Shown here piece by piece: positions 36,101 to 47,836 of a stretch of 64,000 nt of DNA; within the stretch, counting starts at the first letter, position 1; every line of letters begins with the position of its first letter. The notes beneath the pieces were generated by a model, which saw only the letters and a program-made list of their open reading frames with translations, was not told where the DNA came from and did not search any database. This stretch comes from Cudoniella acicularis (taxonomy: Eukaryota > Ascomycota > Leotiomycetes > Helotiales > Helotiaceae): NCBI GenBank assembly GCA_013054445.1, contig JAAMPI010000040.1:1-64000 (forward strand), read 5' to 3'. The position numbers and the translations under genes were made by a program.

Positions 36101-37097
36101 ACTCAATTCTATTCCACCCATTTGCTATTGCCCGTGGACATCCGCAGATTTTGATTCCCACTGCCTCATGTTCGCCTGACCCATCAGCGAGACTGCGATC
36201 CATAGCAGCGCCCATTCCGTTGCGGCAGGACAGGGACCGCCAGGCACAGTCACGATTGCCCCTGGAACCGCTGGAGGATTTCCGGCGCATCAAGAACCTC
36301 TAGAGACGAGTCGTTTCGAAACCCCACACTCCGCCTCCAAATCCCAATCCACGACGAGCGAAGAGGAGGAGCGTCTGCGAAACCTTCAAATCTCATCTGG
36401 GGCCCTCAGCCAGTCTGGCGGCACACATACCACCTGCACGAAGTATACCTGTACCGCTGCCCTGTACCTATATACCAGGCACAAGTGACAAGAGGTCACT
36501 GCCTGGGATCGTGGGAGCAATTGCGGGAGCACAGCACCGCACAAGCACTGAAGCAAGTTCGTCGGCAGTCCTCTTGACACAACCCTATCTTTAACCTTGA
36601 TCATCCATCTTCGATTCCTCGCCCTCGCCCTCCCCTCGCCCTCACCGCCGCCGCTGATCGTCAGTGATCGCATCAAGAGCCACGACTGCGACGGCGTTGC
36701 GGGACGCTTCTGACTTATATTTTTGTTTTCGCAGGGCATCGCATCGTCCGGATTTCTCGCGCGCCGCTATCGATATCTATCCCTATCCTATCCTATCCTA
36801 TCCCGCCTAAGCAGCCGACCCCGACGCCCAATCAGTGCCAGTTTCGCATCACGCAACGGCGCAATTGCTCTGGATCAACTCATCAGCGTCCTGGAACAAC
36901 ACCTTCCCCCGGCACTTTGGGCTGTCGCAGCGGCCTGCTCTACGAAGCAGAGGACAAAAGACCCGGTTTTGAGGATATATCTCACATCACACGTACTGCA
37001 TGCTTGCCAGTCCGACAAAAGCCGTGCCATATGTGGGTCGTGGCCCTTTTAGTGTGAACTGCGCTTGTTAGGGGAAATCACAAAGTCTCAGACCGCA
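33114..37097. other. 4-kb spacer between oxoprolinase and MIT-domain genes
   Basis: This is the shared 5' region of two divergent genes. No gene is recognisable on either strand. The left third (33114-34000) is AT-rich, the right part more GC-rich. Short tandem repeats are a CTGTAC/CTGCAC hexamer run at about 35616-35648 and CCTAT units at 36782-36802. The CCTAT units lie about 300 bp before the ATG of the MIT gene and probably fall in its promoter or leader. Confidence 0.5.
35616..35648. repeat. CTGTAC/CTGCAC hexamer repeat
   Basis: Five or so consecutive hexamers of CTGTAC or CTGCAC form a short minisatellite in non-coding DNA. Similar CTGTACC pieces recur near 36446 and 36459. Confidence 0.7.
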
Positions 37098-40000
37098 ATG
37101 AGCCTCTACGTCTCGAACTCGAACTCAAATTCCGCCCTACCCTTCCATATTCCACGCAAGCCGTCGCCGAATACACGCTCCGAAGAGCAGAGGAGGCCAG
37201 AGACGTCAACGTCGTCTTCACCGCCTAGGAGTCACGGTTTCACCGTGCCTGCCCAGTCTTCGCCGCAGAATGCCTCTCCACAGAGGTATGTAACGACCTC
37301 GACCGATTCCGCCCGCCGAGCTGCAACCCACGCGCATCGACGATCGAACAGCCTGTCGGGCATGAATCAAACAGTTGGCAATCTCAATCGCTGGAGCAAT
37401 TCGAACTCGACGGCCTCAATCTCGAGCAAAAGGGCCTCATCCACCAGGCGCATGTCAGTGTCAGGGTCGAGCACCTTTTTACTTGGCGCCGATAATTCGT
37501 CTCCCCCGAAGAAGATATACAGGAATAATCCGTTGACCGCAAATCCGCCATCGTTGCAGATTGAACAAACGCGTCAGGCCTATGATTCGACGCTCTCACT
37601 TCCGCCCATTATTACACTACCCAGCCTGCAGACATCCGTCAATAGCAGCTCCTCCCCATTACTCGGCGCCCCTGGCACGCCTTCTCCATCAACTGCGGGG
37701 ATTTTATCAGCTGCAATCCGATCCACCGTTCCTGATTATTTTGGCAGGGCCTGGGAAGAAGCGACACCTCGAGCCTTCTCAACCACCGTCGACCCTTCAC
37801 CCAACCGTGAAAATATCAAGAGCTCCCCTGGACGAGAGGAGAAGCGAGGATCAAGAGGACATTCACGGCATCGCTCTCAGGCTGCAAAGGGAAGCGCTAG
37901 CACGGGTTCCTCGAACAGAAACTCAAAGCAGCCTTCACAGAAAACCATGCTCTCTAAGGCTCTGCAGAAGGCGAACACGGCCGTGCTTCTCGATGCGGCA
38001 CAGAATTTTGAAGGCGCCATGCAGGCGTATTCAGAAGCATGCGCGCTTTTACAACAAGTTATGATACGGAGTTCTGGTGACGAAGACAAGCGGAAACTGG
38101 AAGCCATTGTATGTTTTGGAAACGCGGGTTTATCAATGTGTAATTGCTAATGTGACTAGCGTAACACGTATACGAGTCGAATAAATGAACTAAAAAGGAT
38201 TACACCCCAAGAACAAGATGATGGTAAGGCGCTACCCCAACGGCCTGAAAGTGAAAGCTACAAAGGGGATGAGTTTCCACAAGATGAGGACGAAGAAGCT
38301 GCAGTCATCGAAACTGCCACCGTCACACGGATCGTCAACGATCAGTCATTTACATACGACGCACAGCAGGCTAGATCTATTGCCACATCACAATTACCAG
38401 TTCGGCGAGAGTCGTTAATGCCGTCAGCTTTAGATTCGGGGCAGTACAGGGGCGGGTCGGGCCAAAATCCGGATCGATCCCACTCCAAATCTCCCATGAG
38501 AGAACGCGTGACGGAGATGAATATTACTCTCCCACCTCCAATGCAAAACATTTACATGCCACCGCCTCTTTCCCCACGTCGGCCAGCTTCGCCTATGACC
38601 CATGGACCTCCTTCGAGCGGCCATTCCAGACAACAGTCGTCTGATTTATATAGCATGAGCAACTCCGGTATTCCACCTATAAAAGGGCATACTCGAGCTC
38701 CGAGTAACGAGTCTATGTCTTGGCTGGATACAATTGACGAGTCTGGTGGCTCCACCGCGTCATCCGTTCATTCAAGATCTTCATCTATGGGGGTTCGAAG
38801 GAAGCGTATTCGTGCAGCAAGTGGTGCCACTGAGGCTGAATTTGATGCGGCTTTAGATGCAGCTGTCGAGGCGGCTTACGACGATGGTCTTGAGCCTATG
38901 GATGGCTCTGAGCTAAACCGATATGATTATTATGATGACGACGACGAGATTGTTGCGAATGTAAGGCGGAAAGTAGAATTGGCAAAAGAGAGGGTTCGTC
39001 AGACTGAACGTGAAGCCGCTATTCAAGATGCTCGTGAGAGGGAGCGCAAAAGACTTTTACAATCAATGCAAGAAGCGCCGAACGAACTCAGCGATGAATA
39101 TGGAAACGAATCCGAAGAAGAGGAGCGAATGCTTGAGGAAATGACGAGAGAATATGTTATGGACGACTTCGAATTTGGCTTGCAGTCCAAGTCCGCTCTT
39201 CCCCGAGAGTCTGACTCTAGCGGATTTTCCGGGAGGACTTGGAATAGCTCAATTGGATCCAATCCCACTACTGCTGGCACAACCCTCTCAACAGTCACCG
39301 AAGCATCTGTAATCCCGCAAGTTCCTGTGCTTCAAACCTCAGCTGGCACATACCCACCACCTGCACAAGCCCTGCCTCCACCACCTCCTAGCTCTGGCGC
39401 TCAGCCGCCTTACTCGGCCTCTCAAAGCGTACGAAGTAGGCGACTCTCTGGTCAGAACCCAAAGCAGCTAAAGATTGAGACCACGGCCAATCCTTCCAAA
39501 AAGATTGTCGACTCATTAACCGAAAATTCATCAATGCCGCCACCACAAATAATAGAAGGTGATGATTCTGTCCACCCAAAAACTGGGGGCCTCCCGCAGC
39601 AACGACCGCCTTTATCTGGAGTCCCAAACCGTCTGCCTATGGCTCAATCTGCTCGACAAGCGTCTTCCCCATTTCCCGGTGCGAACCCCTCTGAAATAAT
39701 ATCACCACCAACCCCTATACTAGCTCAAACTCTTACGGACGAGAGTGAGCTGCCGCGCTCTGGCTCACCTGGTCGGGCTCAGTCGAGAGGTGGTTTGCGC
39801 CAGAATTTTTCATCCTCGAGCTTGAAGAACATGAAAGGCCGTAACCTTTCCGTCTCCCAAGCTGATGAGGGGTCTGATGTTTCACCAAACACACCATTGA
39901 GTTCGCAGTTCACATCCCGAGATCCCAATGGGAGAATGCCAGCTATGCCAACGCTACCGACCCCCATTGCTGCAGCTTTCAAAGATAAAATGAACGGAGC

Positions 40001-40997
40001 TCCAGCTGGCGGATTATATCTATTCAACAGCGATATCCATTCCCCTGAAAGCCCTGGCTCGCCTAACCCTCTTAGTGCCGGCGCTCCTATACCTCTCGAA
40101 CCTTGTCCAACAGAGTTTTTATTGCGGCCTTTCTGGCTCATGCGGGCCTTGTACCAGACAATTGCACACCCCCGGGGCGGATATCTCTCCACGAAACTTT
40201 TTGTCCCCCGCGACGTATGGCGAGTCAAGGGCGTTAAAATAAAAAGCGTCGAAGACAAGATTGCGAATTGCGACTTCCTGACCGCTGCGCTTATGAAACT
40301 CGCCCGGGTCGATACTTACGATGCAGATGCCGTTTTGGAAGAAATGCAAGCATTAGAAGGAGTTCTGGAACAAGTGCAAGCGACATTGACGAAGAAGTTA
40401 GGAAATGAAGTTGGTGTCCAAGGTTCTGGTGGCATGTTCAGGGATGCACCACTCGGAGGAGACGGAGAAAGCAATAGTGCATCTTCAAAGTCTGGGAGCA
40501 CATCCAGCAAATCTTCTTCGTTCTCCTGGCGACGTCTCAGATCGAAGAACTCTGGTGTGGCTCTTTCAAATGCATACTCTAAAACTGCATTGACCGAAGG
40601 TCAAAAAGAAGGATTGAGCATGGGGACTTTGCCCATGACATCCACGTCCTTAGCCAAGGTTCGCTTTCGAAAAGAGATGTTAGTGAAGTGCAGTTTTCGG
40701 GCCCAAATGCAAATTATATGGGAGCGTTGGCGAGGCTATTCGACGCAGCACAAGCAATTGGTAAGTTTCTTTCACCATCCCTCAAAGTTACAATATTGAC
40801 CTCCGGCAGATCAAATTGCGCGCCAAGTCGAAGACCCTGGGCTACGCCATGCCGACAAAACCCAGGTCGGTCTTGAACTCTGCACTCGCCATGCCGCCGA
40901 ATTTTTTGGGTTTTACATCTGCCGTTTCGTCCTCACAGACATCAGCATGCTCTTGGACAAATTTATTAAGAGAGGGAGTGAGTGGGTGCTTGTTTGA
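37098..40997 (+). CDS. Large fungal MIT-domain protein, frame broken near 40670
   Basis: Exons 37098-38108, 38160-40760 and 40810-40997, about 1266 residues. An N-terminal Ser-rich region leads to an MIT-type helical hairpin (LSKALQKANTAVLLDAAQNF, EACALLQQVM, spliced to RNTYTSRINELKRI). MIT domains bind ESCRT-III tails at endosomes. A long Ser/Pro linker with an acidic coiled segment follows, then a conserved C-terminal domain (TEFLLRPFWLMRALYQTIAH, RRLRSKNSG, FSGPNANYMGALARLFDAAQ) ending IKRGSEWVLV. The last part is in another frame. The total exon length is one base short of a multiple of three, and one more A in the AAAA run at 40670-40673 would restore ..RKRDVSEVQFSG. Splice alternatives (40600-40658 or 40557-40618) have poor sites. 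Introns are 51 and 49 bp. Confidence 0.8.
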
Positions 40998-41595
40998 TAC
41001 CCCGTGTGTACGACTTGCTGTTCGATTTTGGGTAAGCTGAAGAGCATTTCCTTCGCTATTGGAATGAATGATTCATGATGGCTGGCGTATATGGTCGAGT
41101 GTGGAATTTTACTTGCAACTTTCAAAGTACTTGATTCATGCCTAAGGGTATATGATTGTTACACTATATATCCTAGGATGCATTGTATAGCGGGCACGGC
41201 GTGGGGTTCTTTAGAGTTGCTTTGCTAGGAAGCTATAGTCTTAGATGTATATTGGGAAGCGGAGCGATGAAATGCAATATTTCACTGCTGCGAGTATATA
41301 ATCATTATCATACCAAAGCAATATTTACAACTGCGCTCATTCACTTTCATGATTCAAGGGCTCGGAAAAGGTGATCTGGCGAAATCGATACAACTCGAGG
41401 GCAGGTGATATTTGCAAGGCTTAATATTAACCGCTTTGATATCATGAACGCGAAGCATAAGAAACTCTTGTGGATATTCATAATCGCATTTTATCGTAGC
41501 TTAATCATCGCCTAATCATCGCCTAATCATCGCCGAGAAAACTTTTCCTCATGACCTAGCCGCTTGTCCACAGCCCTGATAATCAGACAATGCTA
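40998..41595. other. Convergent spacer with 11-bp repeat
   Basis: This lies between the converging MIT-domain and fimbrin genes. TAATCATCGCC is repeated three times in tandem at 41502-41534, about 60 bp beyond the fimbrin stop and so probably in its 3' untranslated region or terminator. Nothing else is recognised. Confidence 0.6.
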
Positions 41596-43757
41596 TCACT
41601 GCATCTTCTCGTGGGTTGCCATCAAAGAACCTATTGCACTATTAATACATTGCAGAAAATACAAGGCATACGACTTACCAATAAATGTTGTTACCAGCCG
41701 GCTTCGCACTTGGCAAATATCTTCTGGCACTAGCCAAATCGTAGCACCCATCTTTCTAGCAATACTAATACTGAGCTTGGCATTCATGTATGCGTCATCG
41801 TCCGTTCTGCCAGGAGTTACGAGATCGTAGTCAACATAGCTACTCTTCATCCCGTTTAGGACGTCCAAGAGAAAGATACCCGTTCCAATGGTCGAATCCT
41901 TGAATGATCGGATAGAGGAGCTTTTGCCTCCTTTTCGTGACATGTCGTTTGCCCATCTGACCATCTCAGCATCGGTGATTTCACGCTTCCCTAATCGCTG
42001 CGCTAATGCCGAGAGTGTTTCTGAAATGTCTTTTCGCATCAATTGCCAGACCAGACCGAGTGTCAAGGTGCGTTGTCCATCTGTTATATCTGCACCCTGG
42101 ACACCCACAAGTGAGAAGCGGTTCTGCTTCCCAAGTTCTATGGCATAGTTGGTGTTTTCGACGGCTTTGAATCTTGACATCTCAGCACCACTTGCTGGCA
42201 CTTTGTTCACGTGTCGCCAATTTACAGAACCTTTGATAACCTTGTCGTATGCTTGCAAAAGAATCGTGCCATCTTTCAAATCATCATATAGCGAGTTGAC
42301 TGCAGGCTGGACGTCAAGACTGTTAAGCCACAGAGTAAAGACTCTTGCCTCCCGCTCGCCTTCCGCATCAAAGTCGTCGACTTGCAATTTCTCTTCCTCT
42401 GTGATGGGATCTAATGCTGGGTGCGTATTGAACAAGTTTGCAACGAATGCTAGGTTCAACTTAGGGTTGCCAGCAACCAGAGATGATGGCGTGAGGAACT
42501 TCCGGCATCCAAGAGTGTCTGCATTTTGCAAAACTTGCTCAGCTCTTTGTAGGAGATCTCGTGTTTGCAAGGGACCGCGTGTGCAATGTTCTGGCGCAAT
42601 TTGGGCGAGCAACACCGTATAGTTTTCGGCATCCTTAACATCGCTAGAGAAATTTGCTACCCTGCAGGACGTCAGTATATTTCCAATGCAATTCTGGGCT
42701 AAGCACATACCTGCGAGGCCAATTTGCTGCCTTCAAATGATAATTCACCCATCTGAGTAGAATTTGCTCGGGTGGCAATCTCAAGAATTGCTCCAATGTC
42801 TCATCCTCTTCCAGAAGTCTATACAATTCTGGGTGCAATTTGATATCAATCTTACCAAGTAAACCTCTTCTGATAACCTGCCAAATTAGGCCTAGAATAA
42901 GATGTTCTCGTACTTCAATGATATCTCCACTTCCGATGTTAACCACGGAACAACCAATACCCTTCGCAGATTCAATAACAATGTTATTATTCTCAGTCAT
43001 GTGGAATGCATTAAGAGTCTTGATCTTTTTTCCTGGGCGATTCAGAACTCGCTCATCGATAGTATCGGGAACGCTATCATTGATCAACTTCGCCAGGACA
43101 AGACCATCTTTACATTCGTCGAACATCTCGAAGGTATCTGTTGGGAATGGCAGGCGCGAGCCAATGTCCGGATCACCGGCCAACACGGCATTGATGTGGC
43201 GCGTAAATTCTGTTCGCTCATCCTCGTTGATAGTATGGGTAACGTTCGAAGAGGATCCTTGGACCTGAATGCGTCCGCTAACACTGCCTTTAGAAGCATG
43301 TCCACCACCTGTTTGCTGAGATACCACTCCGCCTCTGCTAGGGGTCGTTGGGCCGGTCGACATGCGCTGCTGAGCGGGGGACGAGTCGCGGAGTTTTGAT
43401 ACGAGCTGGAAATAAGTTTAGCTTCGATAGCTGTAGCTTACAACGATAATGTACTCACGCCAACATAATCATCCAATTCAACTCTCCTCGAGGAGTCAAG
43501 CTCAACCTCTTTCAGTGCTTGTCTGACCACATCGTAAGGTTGTCTTTCGCTAGCTTGGGTTGCCTTGATCGCAGTGGCTTCATCAATGTATCCTTTGTCA
43601 TCGACGTCGAGTCTGTGGAAAGCATCTTGCAAGCCAAAGATCTCGTCTTGTTGGAATTGAGGATATTTCCTGCGGCGCATAGATTAGCTTGATTCAACTT
43701 GGGATGCGGTAGAGAGGAGCATTGGGAAACTAACCTCTGGAGCTTTATGACATTCAT
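41596..43757 (-). CDS. sac6: Fimbrin/plastin, actin-bundling protein
   Basis: Five exons (43757-43735, 43669-43459, 43405-42711, 42661-41679, 41630-41596) give 648 residues, the normal fimbrin size. Introns are 65, 53, 49 and 48 bp. Two EF-hand-like units at residues about 15-75 precede four calponin-homology domains in two tandem actin-binding modules (for example HINAVLAGDPDIGSRLPFPT, LHPELYRLL, RVFTLWLNSLDVQPAVNSLY, MVRWANDMSRKGG). Fimbrin cross-links actin filaments in endocytic patches. The last intron (41631-41678) is a multiple of three and open in frame, so reading through it would hide the true C-terminus IGSLMATHEKMQ. The first exon is only 23 nt. Confidence 0.95.
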
Positions 43758-44405
43758 TCTGGTTTATCAAAGGGCTGGCCAGGAGCAAAATCTTTTGAAA
43801 AGTATCAAGAAGCTGTTAGTGGCCAGGTGGAGTGTATTGTAATGAACGCAATGCGCCAACGAGGGGTTCTGCCTTGTCAGTCGAGCGGCAGGCGCTGAAT
43901 ATAGATTGACCCTTGTTCTTGTTTGCTGGCAAAATTGGATAATGGGGATCGAAAACTGTTTGTTGAGGATGTCATTCGTTGCCTTTGTGGGCGCGGACCT
44001 GGGAAGTGAATGCAACTATATTGGAAGGCAGAGGAAGGAAGAGGAATTCAGACTTGGAGGGGAGTCCCGCTTGCAGTCAGTCAACTTGCTGCAGCTCACC
44101 CCGCGCCACGATTTTGCGCGGCTGTACGTCAGCGACTCAGCGCCCACTTTGCGACAGCCAACAGAAGGCAATTTAAGAAAAATACGAGCCTGCCGTTTCA
44201 CGCTCGCATTCACCTTCGCCTTCGACTTCAAGTCACTGCAAATTCTCGACTTGTAGCTGGTTCCCCTTTCCATGCCAGGCTGCGAGCTTACCGGTATCTA
44301 GGCAAGGTTACGCAGCGTGTCCAGCCTTGGCTTGGCTTCTATCTCTCTAGATCGCTGACGACGACCTCCCTTCCACGTCACATAGAATCAGGCATCTCTA
44401 TTACA
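43758..44405. promoter_or_regulatory. Divergent promoter region of fimbrin and thioesterase genes
   Basis: 648 bp between the two start codons. An open frame in phase with the thioesterase reaches back to about 44010, but it has no family similarity and is probably leader. No specific factor sites can be assigned. Confidence 0.55.
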
Positions 44406-44858
44406 ATGGCCTCTACGACCGAGTTGGACCATGTCAAAGGCGTTTGGGAGCGTATGCGAGGCAACAGTCCGATATATTCTTTCCTGCTGTCCGACGTTGA
44501 CATTGTTTCGGCCTCGAAAGGAGCCATTACCGCGCGCCTTCTCCTAGCCAAAAACCATGTCAATTCGAGAGGCACTATTCATGGGGCAGTCAGTGCTACT
44601 ATTGCGGATTGGAGTGGCGGCCTTGCTATTGCAACCCATGGCCTTGAGAAGACGGGAGCCAGTATTGACATCCACGTCACCTACATTGGAACAGCTCAAG
44701 TTGAGGATACTATCGAGATCGAGGCTATTACGAACAAAGTTGGCAAGTCGATGGCTTTTACCACCATTCGAATTTACAAACTTGTTGATGGGAAGCCAGG
44801 TCCAATGGTTGCTACTGCCTCTCATACAAAATACATACAACAAGCCAGACCATCATGA
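44406..44858 (+). CDS. Hotdog-fold acyl-CoA thioesterase (PaaI/ACOT13 type)
   Basis: Single exon of 150 residues. The core is NHVNSRGTIHGAVSATIADW, with the NxxG..HG turn and the Asp on the long hotdog helix, then DIHVTYIGTAQVEDTIEIEA and KVGKSMAFTTIRI. This is the ACOT13/Them2-type 4-hydroxybenzoyl-CoA thioesterase fold. Members form tetramers and hydrolyse medium to long acyl-CoAs, often in mitochondria. The ATG at 44406 is chosen because the family starts just before the first helix. An in-frame extension upstream looks non-coding. Confidence 0.85.
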   Translation: MASTTELDHVKGVWERMRGNSPIYSFLLSDVDIVSASKGAITARLLLAKNHVNSRGTIHGAVSATIADWSGGLAIATHGLEKTGASIDIHVTYIGTAQVEDTIEIEAITNKVGKSMAFTTIRIYKLVDGKPGPMVATASHTKYIQQARPS

Positions 44859-45595
44859 GGTATAAGGTCCAAACGAGACGATTAAAATTTCGATTTTGCA
44901 ATTAAAACGGGCTGGCTAGTCCGGCCATATTTTTCTACCTACGCTATCTTCTTTGCATCTGGCATGAAGAATATTCACTCCCATGCTTGGGCTCACTCGG
45001 ATGGCGGAGAAGAAAAAGTCCTCTGCTGTAGCTTTAGATGCTGGCCCGCTCAATTGTGGTAGTGGTGCGAGTAATTGCGAATAGGACAAAATTAGAATAC
45101 AAGTCTATAGAGTTTACTGCTTTATCCTACTGTACTCGGTCAGATGTTTTCTGATTACCGGCAAGGGAGAAAGTACAAACAGCCCCCGAATACCCACAGT
45201 AGAATAGCAACTCTCACAGTTGCAATAATTCTTCTTTTTTGTCTAAGTAACTTGGGGGTTTATTTTACTCGACAAAGCTGAGTGATCTTGCTACTGCGGT
45301 GCATTAACACTAAGTTCAATCAATAAGTCATTTTTTTATATCCGGCACTCTGAAAAAAGCCAAAGAGTATTATTCTCGAAAATGACACGGAAAGGTGAAA
45401 AGCGGGCTCTCTTTGAAGAGTTTCGTGGTGTTGCTAAAGCCTTTTTGTATAAAAGCTGGAGAACGAGAGCTTGCGAGAAAATTTTAACGAGATGACCTCT
45501 TTCAACTCTTCCCGAATTTCACCTTTCGCATCAGCACCTTCGCCGGAGCCAACAACCATTTTCTGTGTACGGCCAACTGCGCACACTTTACCGCT
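44859..45595. other. Spacer upstream of the RING-ankyrin gene
   Basis: 737 bp, AT-rich, with no gene seen. It includes the 3' region of the thioesterase gene and the promoter of the next gene. Confidence 0.6.
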
Positions 45596-46694
45596 ATGGG
45601 AAGCTGCGAGCTTTGTTCGCAAGACCTGGTGGTTGAACTCGATGATGAAAACTCAGGCGCGTTGGCTCCAGACGACCTACAATTAGCTTGCGCTTGCCAT
45701 TTCCACTGGTAATTATTTTCTTATCTACTGCTTTCTCAACGACACTTTTGCAAAACCTCAAGTCTTTTCGAGCCCTGGTTGTAGTTCTGAAAATACGATC
45801 ACGTGTAAATTTTCCAGATAAGTTAATAATAGTCCAATGATTTGAACTATAGTTGAAAAAAGGGAGTTATGAAGTCTTATATCTTACAGGAAGTCAGTTG
45901 GACCAATTTTTGAAGCAGACTCTGTTGAATACCATTTTTCAAGACTCTTCTTTGTCAACCTTTCCTGCCCGTTTGAATCCATCATTAGCATTAATTTAAG
46001 TTTCAACCAAGCGTCTTTTATTTGTGCTAACATTTGGATTATCATAGGCAATGTTTACTGGATGATTCCCCAAAGGTGGCCCTCTCACTTCAATGTCCGG
46101 CATGCAACGCATCTCTGATCTCTCAACCCTCTGGGCCTTCGGCGACCAACAGCAACCTACCTATGAATTATCAACCACCACAAATTCTCACCCGCTATCA
46201 AAATGAGGGAGGAATTCAGGAAAATCTTGATATTCTCCCTTTGATCACTGAAGAAGCTTACCTAGACGCACACCCGACGGCTAGACCTGCTCGAGCTTTT
46301 TTTTATTATGTGTGGTGAAGGGGATGTGACTGGATTAGTTGAACTTTTGAATGCTATTGAAGAGGATCGGGACGAAGAAGACATGACACCTGCTGAGTTG
46401 GTGCGGTATCAAGACCCATTGGACAACATGAAGACAGGGTTGCATGTAGCAGTTGAAAAGAACCAACAGGAGGTTGTTTGGCTCCTTCTCTGGTTGGCAT
46501 CGCGCATAGAAACACACATCTTCCCAGGAGAAGTTGTCCATGCTGCCGAGGAATTAGGTGCTACAAGGGAAACCGTGGAAGGCGTCGATATTAGAAGCAT
46601 TCGTGATGAGCGACACCAAACTGCGGAGGATATTGCCCGTGGCATGGGGAATGTATGGAGCGGCTTGGTCGGGGCTGGAGCTCTCGGGTGCTGA
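45596..46694 (+). CDS. RING-like zinc finger and ankyrin protein, frame broken at a T run
   Basis: Exon 1 (45596-45708) starts MGSCELCSQDLVVELDD and ends in CACHFHW. A 339-bp intron follows. Exon 2 (46048-46694) opens QCLLDD and contains CPAC. Together the cysteines and histidines (CX2C..CXCHFHX2C..CX2C) make a RING-H2-like finger, suggesting a ubiquitin ligase. Then come a conserved acidic segment (NLDILPLITEEAYLDAHP is close to its sense) and ankyrin-like helices (GLHVAVEKNQQEVVWLLLWL). The frame stops after RARAFFYYVW at 46318. The next frame continues without a gap as IMCGEGDVTGLVELLNAIEE to 46694. One T fewer in the T8 run at 46297-46304 would join them. The gene may be intact with an assembly error, or genuinely broken. 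Confidence 0.7.
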
Positions 46695-47836
46695 CCGGAT
46701 CAATATCAGAAAAAACGCATTTGTGAATTCTCTACAACACCGTCGGAAACATCTCGTGGAGTCATGCTCTCTTTTGATGCTCAGGGGTCAAGTTGGACGA
46801 GACATGCCGGTATTTAGTGTTGGAAGAGAACCCACGACCTCGCTTCTTGAACAATCAACTCGCATTTTCCCATCCAATATTGACTTGTATTTGTGATAGT
46901 CGTATCCATCAATATCAGTTCCAAAGCCTCCCGGTGTTTCTGTGAAATCCGAAATCCGTGATTCGGTCATCGGGACTGCGGACAGCGAGCGCATGGCCTG
47001 CCGTAGTGACATCATTGCTAAACTGCCAAGAGACACCGTCTTTGCCGTGCTGTTCTTCTGTTGCTATTGTGGCTTGCGAAAAACGTGGTTCTACCAGTAA
47101 AATGGCAACGCCCCAGACATGCTTTGCGAGGACAATGATTACACAGTCACGATAACATTCGCGTTTCTGTGGTTAAAATACCCAAAGATTTGGTAAGTGA
47201 TGCGAGTTTTACAAGCCAAGAGAAAGGAGACTTTAAACGACCCGAAGCCGGCATAGCTTGGATTACCGGTTTGTACCTGCTGCACCCCACGAGCTAAAAC
47301 AAAATAAAGTGGCAACTTGACGGCACTCTCACTCAGTAAACAGCCTCCGCCCGAGAGCGAAAACACCATAAGAGGTAAGCTCTGGCCATGACAATAACTG
47401 TCTCGTGGCAAGCGCTCTTTGCGATGCCAGGTTGCGTCGACTTTCCATCTCATTGCAACTGGGCTTTTCTGTTGGCTGATTCGGCATGGTCTGATATCCG
47501 AACAACCCGAAGGACATTTTACAAAAGCATCCAATGCTTCAATGCGCAATATTTGGCAGTTGGTGATACGCCTATATCCGCGGATTTCTCCCGTGATTAC
47601 TGTGCTGTTGTGCTGCGAGGCTGCGCTGCCTGATATTGGCCGTTGCGTGGTAAGCAATTCAATTCTCTCGAGGACAGGAGACCACATAGCTTCTTATCTG
47701 ACATATAAGAATGAACTTAAATCCCAGAGCACTTGACTGATGAATAACCTAGAGTAAGAGATATTTCTTGACCTCATTGTTGGCTCGTTCGGGCGATTTC
47801 CTATCCCCTTACCAAAAAGTCGTATTATCCTCCGAG
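46695..47836. other. Spacer upstream of sterol O-acyltransferase
   Basis: 1.1 kb with no gene that I can support. Frames on both strands have no family features. Confidence 0.5.

Noticed and set aside
44010..44405. In-frame N-terminal extension of the thioesterase
   Set aside because: Composition and lack of similarity suggest leader sequence; the family begins near the ATG at 44406.
46297..46304. Programmed frameshifting at the T8 run
   Set aside because: No known precedent in this family and no stimulatory structure seen; a sequencing error or a mutation is simpler.
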